Below are positions 25,001 through 37,647 of a DNA stretch of 51,853 nt, piece after piece. Every line of letters starts with the position of its first letter. Within the stretch, counting starts at the first letter, position 1. The stretch is from Nephromyces sp. MM_2019 (lineage: Eukaryota; Apicomplexa; Aconoidasida; Nephromycida). Below the pieces are notes generated by a model. The model did not search any database. It was not told the DNA's origin and worked only from the letters and a program-made list of their open reading frames with translations. A program made the translations under genes and the position numbers. Location: assembly GCA_015657535.1 (NCBI GenBank), contig JADHZB010000366.1, positions 1 to 51,853 on the forward strand. The letters run 5' to 3'.

Positions 25001-26885
25001 CCAGCTAATAGCATTTACAGATGAAGAGTGACTATTAACTAAGTTTGATGATTCAGCAGGTTCACTACCCTTTCTAAGGTCCCATAGCTCTGATTAAAAA
25101 TATATTTATTGATGTTTTAGAATTTAATATAGTGTAATTCTCATTTTCAATAGAAGCTAAAAACTCAAAAACTCTGACAATTTAAAGGTTTGATAAAAAA
25201 CTGTCCCATGTTATTCCTTACCCACAATTCCTGACTGTGTGCCACCTATTAACAAATCTGTTTGTCTATGATTGTATTGGATAGACAAGACGGGGCTACT
25301 CCCTTTAAGCTCTATGAGTGGTGTGCTAGAAAGGTTGCTGTCCCACACAAATGATGTCGTTGATAGTTTATCAACTCCAAAAGTAGACCTTAATATAAGT
25401 AACAATGGAAATACTTTCAATCCTAACAGATGAGGTATAGTCTTCAATTTCATTTATAAGTGTATTAGTTCACATAAAGAGCTATTTTTAATGGTTACTT
25501 TTTTTTGAGTGATTCGTACAAATGTTGGAATAGGCTTAGAATAGTAAAGTCTAAGTTTGATAATTTTAAGCAACTAGAAATCTGAGAAAATTATCCTATT
25601 AAAGAGCTTAACGTCCAATGTTACTGATAAGTTAATTTGGGTGTGACTAAAATGGTCAAGGCTTAAGGCTAAAAGTTTCTCACGGGTACACAAAATAGCT
25701 AGCTGAAAATTTATGTAAACCATCTGGCTGCCATGAAATGCTGGTAACCTTCCTCTTCACACTCTCACATGGGTCTCTTGTTTTTGGATTTAATTGCGTG
25801 AAATTTAAATAAAATTTTGCCATTTTAACTAAATATAAGAACTGACTTGAAAACCGTTTGGATCTTTGAGGAATAATTTTCAGTTGAAAGTTGCAATGCT
25901 TCATTATCAAAATACAATTCATACATATCTAAACCCGTGTTCCTATCAATTATTGAAGAAGCTGTGGAGGTTAACTTTTTTAAGGAGCTCAAAAATCCTG
26001 AGTTTTGAATAATGGTACACATCCTATTCAAAATTATAAACTATAAAGAACAAATGGATTCAAATATCAGGCCTTTCATTTTGATTCCACTTCTAATTAC
26101 TTTATTTTTGCTTCCTTAAGTCGAAATAGCTAATTTGATCAAATCTTAAACTTTATTAATTATCAAAAAATTGTATTTGAATGTAGTTTATAAATATTAG
26201 TTTTAAGAACACTGTGATTTGCTTATTTTTTTATTTAACAGGAACTGTCATATAATCAGTCCTAAAGGTGATATGAGACTTTTACTATTGTTAAATAAGC
26301 TAACCGGGATCACGCTCAATCCTTTTTCTCCACTTGGATGTTTCTTGGTGCTCTGAAGCGTTAATTTCTTTAGGCCAACCACCTTCAACGTGCATCATAC
26401 TATTATGGCTTAAGCTGGCCTTTTCAGTGTTAACCTAATGAAATGGAAATTTTCATAGGTTTATAGATTTATTTTGCTGCTAATTCTTAAATATTTCTTA
26501 AATTCTTATCTTAGACTAATTAGCCAAATTATTTTAGAACAAATTACAATAATAGCAGGAGAGTAAGCTAGATCATTATTGTTTCAAGTTTTGATTTTAA
26601 ATCCCTATGCTGGTTCTACATGTTAAAACGGAGGAGTGGAAGCTATTAATTAAACTCTTTCAAGTTTTGATCCATTATACGCATAATCATAAATATGGAT
26701 ATAACCTCGTGCAAGCTAATTGATACTGTTGAATCACAAATTTTATCAATCTTTTCTGGTAAAATTTGCCTCTCATACATTTCAGGATTTTCTTGTATAC
26801 TAGCAGTTAGAATTGGTGGAACCGTAACTATTGGTCCTGGTACCCTACCTGCCTCCTTACGCGATTTAATATTATAGTCTTCCAT
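22016..26885 (-). CDS. DNAI2: Axonemal outer-arm dynein intermediate chain 2
   Basis: Seventeen exons close in phase: 26885-26706, 26434-26305, 25997-25847, 25776-25684, 25388-25222, 25089-25002, 24833-24659, 24385-24319, 24263-24202, 24085-24032, 23828-23727, 23412-23338, 23043-23001, 22923-22820, 22742-22682, 22291-22230 and 22084-22016, giving 560 residues. DNAI2 (Chlamydomonas IC69/ODA6) is a WD40 chain of outer dynein arms that drive flagellar beating. Conserved features: HVEGGWPKEIN (about residue 75), WRKRIERD, LDMYELYFDNEA, SISWQPDG, SFVWD, FWWDYRNLSSP, the highly typical GTEQGSILS, INDWAMRLWNEE across the exon 10/11 join (about 383-394), QWSPTRPG, RQDGALDFVDLL, GDNDGTISILEL and ERETRKEKK (about 500). 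The C-terminal helix EMKLIEKDFFKAVG matches the family's AEEEFF end. Alignment register with human DNAI2 is kept across junctions, supporting these splice choices. Confidence 0.93.
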
Positions 26886-28115
26886 ACAGTATAGTTTGTT
26901 AAAGCAGTTGCTTATATTTATTAAAATGCAATATTATATGAAAATGTCTACTTCAACTGAAAGAATTTGGAATTGCTTCTCTCGGTATAATTTGAAATAT
27001 TCTTGAAAATTCAGATTTTATCACAGCTTTACAAATTTCCTCTTTACCTTTTTTTTTATCTCCTTTGCTAGAAAAGAAAATGTTAAATCGTGACCATATC
27101 TCATACTAATCTCTTATGTAACGCTATGAGATCTTTGTTTGAGCGGAGAACATTGTATATATCTAACTAACTTAGATTAACATAGAACAAGCCTCAACAA
27201 TGTAACCCAATGGAGCACTCTCAAGTTTTATACTATTTTTAGATCTAAAGATCTAATGGGTGCAAGTTACTCCCAACTGAGAGAAGAAAAGTTTATATTA
27301 TGAAATAAACTTAAAAACATTTATAAAAATATCAGAACCCAGTAAATAGGTGTAGAGATACTATAAATCAACTGGAAAAAAAAAGAAGTAAAATATGATT
27401 AAGTAAATTCGAGCTTCAATGGTAAAGTTTTAAAATTTTGATGCTCACTCTCAATAGTGCTTATTACTGTTCTAGCCACTTGAGTGAAGTTAGCTTATCT
27501 CAACTTGTTACACCAAAAGCTACACTAACTTGTGACTTGGGAATGTTTCATTGTTGAATTTTTGAACAGCTTTGTTCGAAATGTAGCCTAAACAAACATT
27601 TATGTTTCACATTATTCATCGGAGCCCCAAGAGATCAACTGTAGCAAAGCTTAATTTTTATTTTAATGATAAAGCAAAACAAAGAGTTGAACATCACAAT
27701 TCACATAAGTCAATGAATGCATCATTGCACATTTCAGCTAATTGATCCATTCACAATTGATCACAATTTTCTATTTGTCCAAGAGACATATTGTTTTGAA
27801 GGGTGATTTTATTTCCTCTTTATTTCACTTTGAAATCAAAATTGGTCAAATTTTAAAATTATTAGCAAATATTTCACCTTTCTTGATTTGTAAAAAATCT
27901 TCCAACGATAACCACCTCTAGCTATATTTTTTATAATTTTGGAAATTCCTGGTCAATTCTTTTAATAGTTTAAAATATAGGCAAGCTCCAGGAACTTTCT
28001 TTTACTATCTTTGAGATAGATTTAAAATATCCCTGCCTATCCAATTACCTAGAAGGGCACCGAATAGTATTGAGCACTATAGAAAAGTTTATATTCTCTC
28101 AATAACAAACACATA
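26886..28115. other. Divergent intergenic region between DNAI2 and acylphosphatase
   Basis: About 1.2 kb that must contain the two promoters. No exon-like segment, RNA or repeat was found. The plus-strand frame at 26695-26877 is the complement of DNAI2 exon 1. Confidence 0.5.
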
Positions 28116-28415
28116 ATGCCTTATGGATATACCTTCGAAATTATAGGAAGAGTTCAAGGGGTTTATTTTCGAAAGTATACTCAAGACAAGGCACACCAAC
28201 TTGGAGTAGTCGGCTGGGTTCAAAACACAGCTCACGGAACCGTGATCGGACGAATAGAGGCAAGTGAATTATCTACCCTCGACTCAATGTCGGACTGGTT
28301 AAAAAATGTAGGAAGTCCTAAGTCTAAAATCGAAAAGAGCAACTTCAGCAAACTTGAAAATTTATCCAAACTCAACTATAGCCTCTTTAAAATTGTGCGA
28401 GGCAAGGGTGATTAA
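28116..28415 (+). CDS. Acylphosphatase
   Basis: A 99-residue intronless frame with the standard acylphosphatase length and order. It opens with a beta strand, then the phosphate-binding loop GRVQGVYFRKYTQDKAHQLG at residues 11-30. The catalytic Arg is in YFRK (about residue 19) and the catalytic Asn in GWVQNTAHG (about residue 37). Later family features are GTVIGRIEA and the pattern D.M..WLKNVGSPKSKIE. The enzyme hydrolyses acyl phosphates such as 1,3-bisphosphoglycerate and carbamoyl phosphate in the cytosol. The ATG at 28116 is the only sensible start, since the conserved strand begins four residues later. Confidence 0.95.
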   Translation: MPYGYTFEIIGRVQGVYFRKYTQDKAHQLGVVGWVQNTAHGTVIGRIEASELSTLDSMSDWLKNVGSPKSKIEKSNFSKLENLSKLNYSLFKIVRGKGD

Positions 28416-29600
28416 CTGATTAAATTATTAATCACTTTAACGTTTTAAAATAGAAATTGTTTAAGCAGTGGAATAAAATCCTTATATTGAAATAATTTCC
28501 GGAACCCTGAGTTTGGTCAACGAGACCTTCACCGATTTGTTATTTATGATTTACATACGTCACCTTTATAGCTGAAAAACCTTTGGCTAATAATAAATCT
28601 TTTTATACTTTGGTTATGTCATCTAAAGTCTTTGAATTACAAAAACTGCAGCTTACATGAACCTGACTCATGTATAAATAATTGCTTGAATTATATTATT
28701 TATCACTAACTAATCACTATCTAAATGTAATAAAAATATATAATTTATGCGAGGCTCCAGACAAATAAATATCAGTGAAATTCATTCACTGAAACAACTT
28801 AATTCCATTAAAAACCTAACTCTGATAAACATAACTCATTTAGAAAACAAAATTAAGAAATTTTGCCCATAAGTTGATACTTTACAAGCACTAGCTATAA
28901 ATTAGGGTTTACTACTTATGAATCAACAATTTAAACAAACTTTCACTTAAAACTAGAAAAGCTGTTAATCACAATCTGTCTCATCAAACTAACTTTTTTT
29001 ATAAAATCATTAAAATATGTAAGGCTTCAATATTATCAATACAGTCACTGTTAAGATTAGTATCGGTAGATTTTGAGAATGGGATTAAGGTCTTTGGAAC
29101 ACTATGAGTTAAAGTTGCCAAATTTGTTGAGTTTTTTTTAAATATATTTGACAGAACAATTACCACAAAACTCCACTTAATCCGTTTACTTTAACAGACA
29201 ACTTTTGGCTCTATGAATCAAATTAATCATTACCCGTACAAATTTATTTCAAATTGCTTTGAAAGTCCTATTATATATATAACTATAAAAAGGATGTTGA
29301 TCACAGTATAGGTAACAAAAAATGTTTTGTAATAACTTATTTTAAGCATAAATTCAACACAATTATATTGTTTGTAAGCATGGATACCTTCGCAACCTAT
29401 CGAATTTAGAGTAAGGCTACTACTCCTCACAAGCATGAGAATATATTATTCTAACCTAATAACTTAATAACATACATTACTATTACTTTCGCTTATTAAG
29501 TAACTTGGGCATTATTTTGGCTTTTAAACACGAAGCTAACATGCTTCCCGATGGACTTATTTTTTTCAACAAACAGTGAGAGAATTAATTAGCTGATAAA
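28416..29600. other. AT-rich intergenic region
   Basis: About 1.2 kb without supportable features on either strand; short open frames near 29230-29436 show no coding character. Confidence 0.5.
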
Positions 29601-30914
29601 ATGTTACCTCAGCTAATAAGCCAGATTGTCGCGGCTTGCTCAAGCCGAGTCTTTTGCTCCTTAAACCTTCACTCAATACCAATCTTAGAACAGCTTCTAC
29701 TGGAAGAGGCTCTATATCGCTGCCTTCCGCTTGTTGTACCCACAGATTATTCAATTGCCATCATGATTATCAATACACCACCAAAATTAGCAAAACCATC
29801 CATAGTAATGGGATTGAGCGGTCGTCCTACACAAATTCTAAAAAACACACTCAATGAAGAGACCTCTGTCCCAATAATAAGGCGTTACAGTGGTGGTGGC
29901 ACAGTTGTAATCAATGAGATGACCACTTTGAGTAGCCTGATACTACCTCACAATTTTACCAAGACTAAACCTTACCCTAAACCCGTCATGGAATGGGCTT
30001 ACTCTTCGTTTTATAAACACCCTGGGGTACCACCAATTTTCAGCCCACAATTTGAACTCATGGATGACGATTTCATCATCAATGGTGAGACTAAACTAAA
30101 GGATGTCAAACTTAACATTCTATGGAACGTAGATCTCCCAAAAATTTTGTATACCATATGATTTATCCTTGAATAATACCCTCATACTTATTAGCTATAA
30201 GCTATCACAACACAAGACTGACTAATTCTAACTTGGAAAATATCAGAAATATTTCTGCAAAAGCCTGCGTGTTTCCACTAATTCCATCACATGAATCTTT
30301 ATATACACACCTGATATAAAAATTTATTTTTTATACCTCAAATCTGAATCTTTATAGATTTGAATATAATAATATGTATTAATATAGGTGATCAACCACG
30401 TAAAGTAGGAGGAAATGCACAAGCCCTAAGTAAACATTACTCGATGCAACACACATCGTTTGTGTGGGAACCTTCAAGCCTGAAGATGGACCATCATTTA
30501 TCGATGCCTGTAAAACAGCCCAGCTACAGGCGCAATAGGCCTCATGATACGTTTGTAGCCTCAGTTAAGCAAGCCTTAAATGAAAAACATCAAAATATCA
30601 TCAATCCATTCCAATTTATGGACTTGTTACGCACACATTCACAGAATATAATCAATTATACCAATTTAAATACTGATATACCTTGGCAAATGGTCAATTA
30701 TGACTTGAAGTTAGAGGATAATCAAGCAGGAGATAGAATTGCTGATCTACATAAAGATAGAGAATTCAATTTTATAAGTGCTGAACCACTAAAGGAATTG
30801 GTAGAAATGATCAGGACAGGACGTTTACAACATCTGAGAAGCACATTTTTGGTAGATAAACAAGGGCAGCGTTTAGCAGAAAATCTAGTATACCCTAACT
30901 CTCACTTTTGGTAG
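29601..30914 (+). CDS. Lipoate-protein ligase / BPL-LplA-LipB family protein
   Basis: Two exons, 29601-30084 and 30388-30914, joined at a split Gly codon, give 336 residues. It belongs to the biotin/lipoate ligase fold and most resembles the plant and protist branch of lipoate-ligase-like proteins. Matches are ILEQLLLEEALYR (about 30-42), IVMGLSGRPTQIL, the hallmark IIRRYSGGGTVVIN, PYPKPVMEWAYSSFY, the Lys-containing RKVGGNAQALSKHYSMQHTS and QPSYRRNRPHDTF. In LplA enzymes the RR.GGG loop and the Lys of the K.GGNAQ motif bind lipoyl-AMP; both are intact. Whether this branch activates lipoate or transfers octanoyl groups cannot be told from sequence. The N-terminus (MLPQLISQIVAACSSRVFCS) is hydrophobic, basic and free of acidic residues, so organellar targeting is possible. 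Confidence 0.8.
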
Positions 30915-32402
30915 CCTAGGTAGACTAAGATAAGTTAGATCGTTGGGATATTAAAGCAGTCCATGTAAACCAGAATGCGCTTTTAATCTTAAACAAGAGG
31001 TCTTGAAATATTTTACTAAGGATTCCCATTCCATCAAGTGAAGTATTAAGCTAATACATCAAGAGTCTACAAAATTTTTTGCTAATTTTTTCAAATAACA
31101 ATTCTATTGAATAATGAGATATAATTGACTTAAATAAGTAATTAAGGATATGCATTTTTTAAAAGATTTTATTGTATCATCAACGGTAAAACTATTTTTT
31201 ATAAAATAACCCAACACATTAAAATTACCCAAATATTAATTTTTCCATAGGTATAAAATATTCAATTCAAATAAATACTAATGTATCATCATTTTTGTAT
31301 TAAGCTTCTCCTAAAACTCTGAGGTATTTTCACACCAAGTAAGAATCAGGATATTATTTAAAACCCTCATTATTTATGATAGGGAGTACCTAAATTTTTA
31401 AAATCCAAGTAAATAGATATTCGAAGATTTACTTGGTCTCTAAATTAATTATGTATACAGCTAAATATAACCACAGCCAAATATACAAAAACCAAGATAT
31501 GTACAAACAGTTATAAACGGAAATTTCTCAAAACATATGCATTTTTATAAAAAAATTCTGTCAAACATGCTATATCACAAATTACCCATTCAAAAAACAA
31601 TTAAAAGTTGCTAGCACAAAAGAAAGCAACACAAGTAACAAGCACTTGTGAATTTAAACTTTAATCAAATAATAATTAATATGTATGAAAAAACTCCTTT
31701 CTGATAAGACCAGCGAAAATAAAGACATATAAATTAAATATGACGTTGCGGAACTTAAATAATTATATCAATCATTGATATATATGGAACAAAAAGTGGG
31801 AGCTTTATTAGTCCTAGGATTGATATTAAATAATAAATTTTAAATAATTAAAAGCTTTAGTTCAGTTGTTTTTAAAATGCAGAATTTTGTGTAATATGAT
31901 TAAAAGTTTAAATATATCTTATATAAACTAGTTTATGAAATCTTAACTCAAATCGTACAGAAGTCATCAAATGCGAAACGCCCTAAGTGTAAATTTAGCT
32001 CATTTATGCTTTAACCCGAGATGTTTTCAATCAAATCAAAAACAGAGTTGGATATATAATTAATGCATCAGCACTGCAACGTAGACACTTTATTCAAGGA
32101 TGTTACCTGATCGAAGGCATGACTGCAATAGATGTCCTCTATATACACATATACACTATTTAGGTTAGTAATATATAAATATTTCTATGTTTACTTTGCT
32201 CTGTAGTTACCTCACTTTATGCATTAATACCATACAAAACCTGATTGACATATGTATACTCGTCTATAATATATGTGCTATACTCATATACCAATCCCTA
32301 TGATTCATTCGGTAGCTCTCTATTATACACCCTTCTAGTACAAATCTCGTTAACTTATGTATATATCCATTACATAGGTGATGCTCACACACATGACTAC
32401 CT
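30915..32402. other. Intergenic region upstream of cysteinyl-tRNA synthetase
   Basis: AT-rich. Near its end, TACACATATACAC phrases appear (about 32140-32160). A 29-base stretch at about 32298-32326 (CCTATGATTCATTCGGTAGC...) is an imperfect copy of the start of the downstream gene at 32400-32428. No other gene supported. Confidence 0.45.
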
Positions 32403-35400
32403 ATGGTTTACTGGGTAGCTCTCTATTGTGCTTTCATCTCATACTGCGCTGCTTACACCCTATCAAGCAACACTCCTATGACATTGTACAACTCTTTTGA
32501 CCAACAAACACAGACTCTGCAAATAAATCAGCCGATTGGTATATATACCTGCGGCCCAACACTCCATAATCCACCACAAATTGGAAATCTTAAAACATTC
32601 GTTTCAATAGACGTACTGAAGCGATGGCTACTATCGAAAGGGTTTGTAATATATTCTTTGTTTAGATTAATATGAAAATTTTGTTGTGAATTTCTATATA
32701 CTATCAAAAACCCAATTTAATGTTTTCGATATCTTTTGTATATTTAGGTGTTTGTATTTATTTATACATAGATTTGTACGCTTATTTTTCCAGATATTTA
32801 ATATGCTAAATTTGAAACACTTTTGTGTAGTCTTTAGTTTTGTTCAAGTAAATTAAGGCTTTTGACATATATTTATGCTTTAAATATGAGAATTATTTTA
32901 AAAAATCCCTTTAGAGTCTTGTTTATTTTCATGTGGGCTTCTATTATAAAATTAACTCCCTCACAATCTAAGATGTGCCCCCTTATCAATCATCATATAA
33001 CTTAGGCTTTGATAATTGAACATTTTATTAGATACTCAAACCCTAGATTTCACTGCTATTTCATCAGATGCTCACTTGATCATGTGTGTAACTTAACCGA
33101 TATTGATGATAAGATCATCAAAAAAGTGATTGAATCTAAAATTTCACGTGAAGAATTGACTGATCGTTTTAAGGACAAATTTTTCAAAGATTTAAAGGTA
33201 AATCAAAGACTTGAAACATTCAAAATCATAGAATTGAAATAAATAAAGCTTTCTAATTTAAAACTCACTTTTTATCCTACGACCTTTGTGTTTAATCAAC
33301 TTTACCCATTAACATATTTTTATTTCATACTTAATTACTTCATATAATGCAATACTAAAACTTACATTTAAGTACAGTCTCTAAATGTTATAGCTGCTTC
33401 ATATTCCCCAAGACCTTCACAGTTTATCGACCCTATTATTAATTATATACAATCTCTCTTGGACCAAAACCTAGCTTACATTGATCAAGTAATGAACAAA
33501 TTTTGTTATTTATTGATTACTCATAAGTAATTAATACATCACAATTTAGAGATATATATCAGATAATGATTTTAACTTACAAATTTTAATTATTCTCAAC
33601 TAACTCTTCCTAGCATTCTACCATTATGAAATTTAATGTTTTGGTTTAGGGTTCAGTATATTTCAATACATCTCAGCACCCTGGTTATATTAGATGTAAT
33701 TCGCATGAATCCATAAACGATAGGCACACATCAAAGAAGGATGATTTTGCTCTTTGGAAGGTAAAAAACTCAAGGCCAAAGAAATCAATACAAGTGACTT
33801 TAAGCCATACAAAATAGGCTAGGGAAATTTTAATTATCTATAATTAAAATTTTACTAAAATTCAATTTTCTGCACCCAATTTTAATTATTAGAGAATATT
33901 CGATGATCTGAACATATATTTTGACTAGATGTATGTTCATTTTTTTATTTTTATACACAGAGTCACAAGGCAAGTGATGGTAACATTTACTGGGAGAGCC
34001 AATGGGGCATAGGTCGGCCTGGATGGCACACAGAGTGTGCAGTGATGTCTATGCACTATCTCAATCAGCCTGTTCAAATATATGCAGGTTGTAACATTTA
34101 ATAATTTGATAATGCTTAAATAAATAAATTGATCAATACGTTTTATGACAACTTTACTGAACCTCCATTTATCCTCTCTATAAAACTTTTTTATAGGTGG
34201 AGCAGATTTAAAGTTTCCACATCACACCAACACAAAGGCTCAATTGGAATGCTTTAAAGCCCATGGCCAGCAGATATGGGTGCACACAGGTTTACTAACT
34301 GATTCATCTTCTCGCAAATTGTCGAAAAGTTTGATGAACGCTCCCTATTTAAGCCAATTGTGCAACACACACTTTGAATGCCGAGCTCTTCGATTACTAT
34401 TTGCTTCTTCACATTATAGGTTAACCAATATATTTTTTAAACTATACTTTAGTTAACGACTACACATATAGTAGGTTTTGTTATGAATGAATTGTTTGTT
34501 TGACAGTGCATAAAGGAGTTGTTGTTAAGGTGCATATCTCTTTTAACTATCTAAAAAGAACAGAATAATCCAATTTAAGAAATAAGCCTTATCTTCTAAA
34601 TACTAAGGATTTCTTATATGTCTATTATCCCTAATTTTACCAATTTGTATACAGAAAGTATAATTTCTATTGTCAAAAAATATGCAAACTTCGTTATTTT
34701 TTGAAAAACATTTAGATCACCTTTGGAGTTCTCCCAAGAATCCTTTGATGCTGCCCAACGTTCACTTAAGAGGCTCGATGAAACGCTCAATAAACTTAAC
34801 AATTTTACATCTACAAACCATAATGAAGCCTTTGAAAAACCAACTGAATTGTACAGCTTTTGGTACATGTTTGAGAGAGCACTTGATGATGACCTGAACA
34901 CTCCGCGGTTAGATTTATTCTATTAAGGCCAGATCCTTAAAAATGTTAACTCACCTCCTTCACATTACAATAAAGATTTCTTAATCCATAAAAATTCTTG
35001 CACCGCACTTTTTATGGAATTGACTGTTTCTTTCGACCTTTCCCAGTGCTTTTGCGGCCCTATATGGCTTACTTGACAAATCAAGAAAATATTTGACAAC
35101 CCATCCCAAACACATTCCTCATTTAAAGAAATTACTGAATAATATGAATTCAATCTTGGGCATTTGGTATGACCCTATTCAGATCCCTAGGCTAACATCA
35201 CCACTATTTTCAAGCCTTACTCAAGGGATGAATTGTGTAGCAATAGTTGATAACAAGGGTGAACTAGGAAAAGGTAAATTGGCATTAATTTAATATTATA
35301 AGTTTCATACCAATATAGTGATTTAGTTTTTTGTATTTTTTAGTTTAATAGTCCTCAAATTCCATAATTGTACCTTAAGACTCCTTGGCATCATTACATA

Positions 35401-35882
35401 AAGCATGGCTTTTGCATAAAATTACTTTGTTCAATTTACCAGATCAAATACAAGATATTCCCATAAATATCCTTAACTCAATAAAAACTCGATGTAAGGC
35501 CCGTTCAAATCATGATTTCCAATTATCTGATAAGATAAGGTATAATATAAAATAAAAATATAATCTCTCGTATCAGCTGAGCTGAGCCATCTAACTATAA
35601 AATTTTTATTTTATTTTATACAGTTTAACCTGTATAAAATCATATCTAAATCTTTATTCTCACATGTACTTGTATCCAAGAAATTATTTAAACAACTCTT
35701 ATTTTGTTTATAATCTCCTAGTGACACCACCTTCGGTGCTTGATAAAAACCCCAATAATTGAAATTTATAGATATAAACAATGTCTATCTATATTCCTAG
35801 GTTACAACTTTCTGAAAAAGGATACAACTTAAAGGATTGTCCTGATGGCATCACTGAGATACACGTTACACCACCAGAATAA
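32403..35882 (+). CDS. CARS: Cysteinyl-tRNA synthetase with altered class I signature and a signal-like leader
   Basis: Ten exons close in phase: 32403-32641, 33068-33197, 33378-33488, 33650-33760, 33961-34087, 34197-34419, 34716-34907, 35047-35273, 35380-35539 and 35801-35882, giving 533 residues. Family features: IYTCGP (Cys50), CNLTDIDDKIIKKV, DDFALWK, WGIGRPGWHTECAVMS (Cys223), GGADLKFPHH (His248), KLSKS at 280-284 as the KMSKS motif, HYRSPLEFS and DDDLNTPR. The HIGH position (59-62) reads QIGN, so the normally conserved first His is Gln. The usual HHENE reads HHTNT, so the fourth zinc ligand (Glu238 in E. coli) is Thr252. Residues 1-22 (MVYWVALYCAFISYCAAYTL) form a hydrophobic segment ending where the catalytic domain begins, resembling a secretory signal and possibly the first part of a plastid-targeting leader. 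Charging activity is uncertain. Confidence 0.85.
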
Positions 35883-37647
35883 GATTTTAACGTTTTTTAT
35901 AGTCTATTTTAAATATGCCTAATAAAACTTAGCCTTCAGTCCAGGGCAATTCAGGATAAAACTAAATTTCTTTGTATAACTTGATTTACAATAAACCTAA
36001 TATCATAAACAATAAAATCATTGTGAATTTTTTTATTTTCTCCCAATTTTATTAATCTTTTTTTTCAATTTAACTTTTCAGAAAAAGTTGCTAATTGTGC
36101 AAGCTCTTCTAAAAGTTTTAATAATGTTTTCAAAGTAATTGACAAATTGGAATTTGTTTAGCAAAGATTACAACAAATAAGAAGTTGAAATTGTTAGTTT
36201 GGCAAAAATAACAACCCACTTTATATTTATAGTACGACTTAGGGTTTAGCATATTAGCTCCAATGATAAGATAAATACTTTAATTGATTTAAATTTTGAT
36301 GCAGAATATTAACTATTTTAATAGCACGTTACTTTTTATTCAACATGTATCAAGACACCAAACATATAATTATGAGAACAGATAAACTTAAAATCTGATT
36401 AAAACTTCTACTAAACCTAGTTTGAAAATAATTTTTGAGATATATTTTGATAAAGAGCTTAACTTAAATATAATCTCACCAACAATATGTTATACTAAGA
36501 AGTTTACTTCGAACTTTGTTGGGCATAAAGTCAAACGAGCTTGTATAAAACATATCTATCATCTTACTTATTAGCTGATGCTAATTAAAAAAGAAGCGGT
36601 TCAATCAGAATCACCGAAAACTAAGAATAATGAATGAGTAGTTCCAAATTATAATCCCAATTTTCCACTAAAATTGATAATACCAAAAACTAGCAACTAG
36701 AAAATTTAAGCCACCATATTGCAGGTTATAAACAATATATATTGAAAGCAACATATGTTTTATGTACTATTTACAAGTAACTTAACTCATCGAAATGCAC
36801 TAATTATAAAGCAAGTAATATTAATAGTGACTAGTCTTGGCTTTGATTCAAAGTGCTTTCCTAGCATATAAAAGAGTTGCAAAACTTGTAAATTCATTAG
36901 TATATACCCAAAAAAAACAACTATGTTACACCAAGGCTGAGTAATTCCAATTATTAAGCATTATACTTGTAACATAAGACAATTTAAACTTGTTAAGAGC
37001 TGCATGTCTTTGAGAATATGATACCCGTAACATCGAATAACTAAAATGTATTGCTACAAAAACATCTTTATGTTAGACAATTGATTTTTGTACCTTGACG
37101 AAGGTTACAATCAAAGATACAACTTTGAATATAATCTTTAATAAAAAACAACAGACACATACACACACACATTTTTTAATAATCATTACATATCAGTAAA
37201 GCACAATCATAAAGATTCAAACTCAATTTTTATGATGAAAACATTTTAAAAATCACTGAAACAGACACGATATTTATGATGATTATTATATTATAATAAA
37301 GCACTAACACGCAATTACACCATTCACAATGACCACATCTTAACAAAGCACGTTATACACACTAACGACTTTCATGATGATGATCAATTGCATCCCTAAT
37401 TAAACAGACTAATTTGCAAATATGATTCTATAGTTTTCACACATCATATTAATGAGCAAAACATATATACACACACCTGAACTGACGATCAATAAATCTT
37501 TTACCATAACTCGCATACATAATTGAAATGATGAGTACACCTTATCCGAATAAAAGCATACACATAATCAAAATTAGTAAATCTAACAAGTTTTACGCGC
37601 CACACTAACCTTTAGCACTTAATTCTAAAATCTTTTACCCCATATAC
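35883..37647. other. Intergenic region upstream of the J-protein gene
   Basis: AT-rich, with CA motifs on the plus strand at about 37150-37175 and 37440-37480. No gene or RNA supported on either strand. Confidence 0.45.

Noticed and set aside
25825..26031. DNAI2 exon 3 starting at a TAG acceptor near 26024
   Set aside because: That junction leaves the frame off by one; the CAG at 25998 keeps phase and gives exactly the human spacing from WRKRIERD to the MYELYF block.
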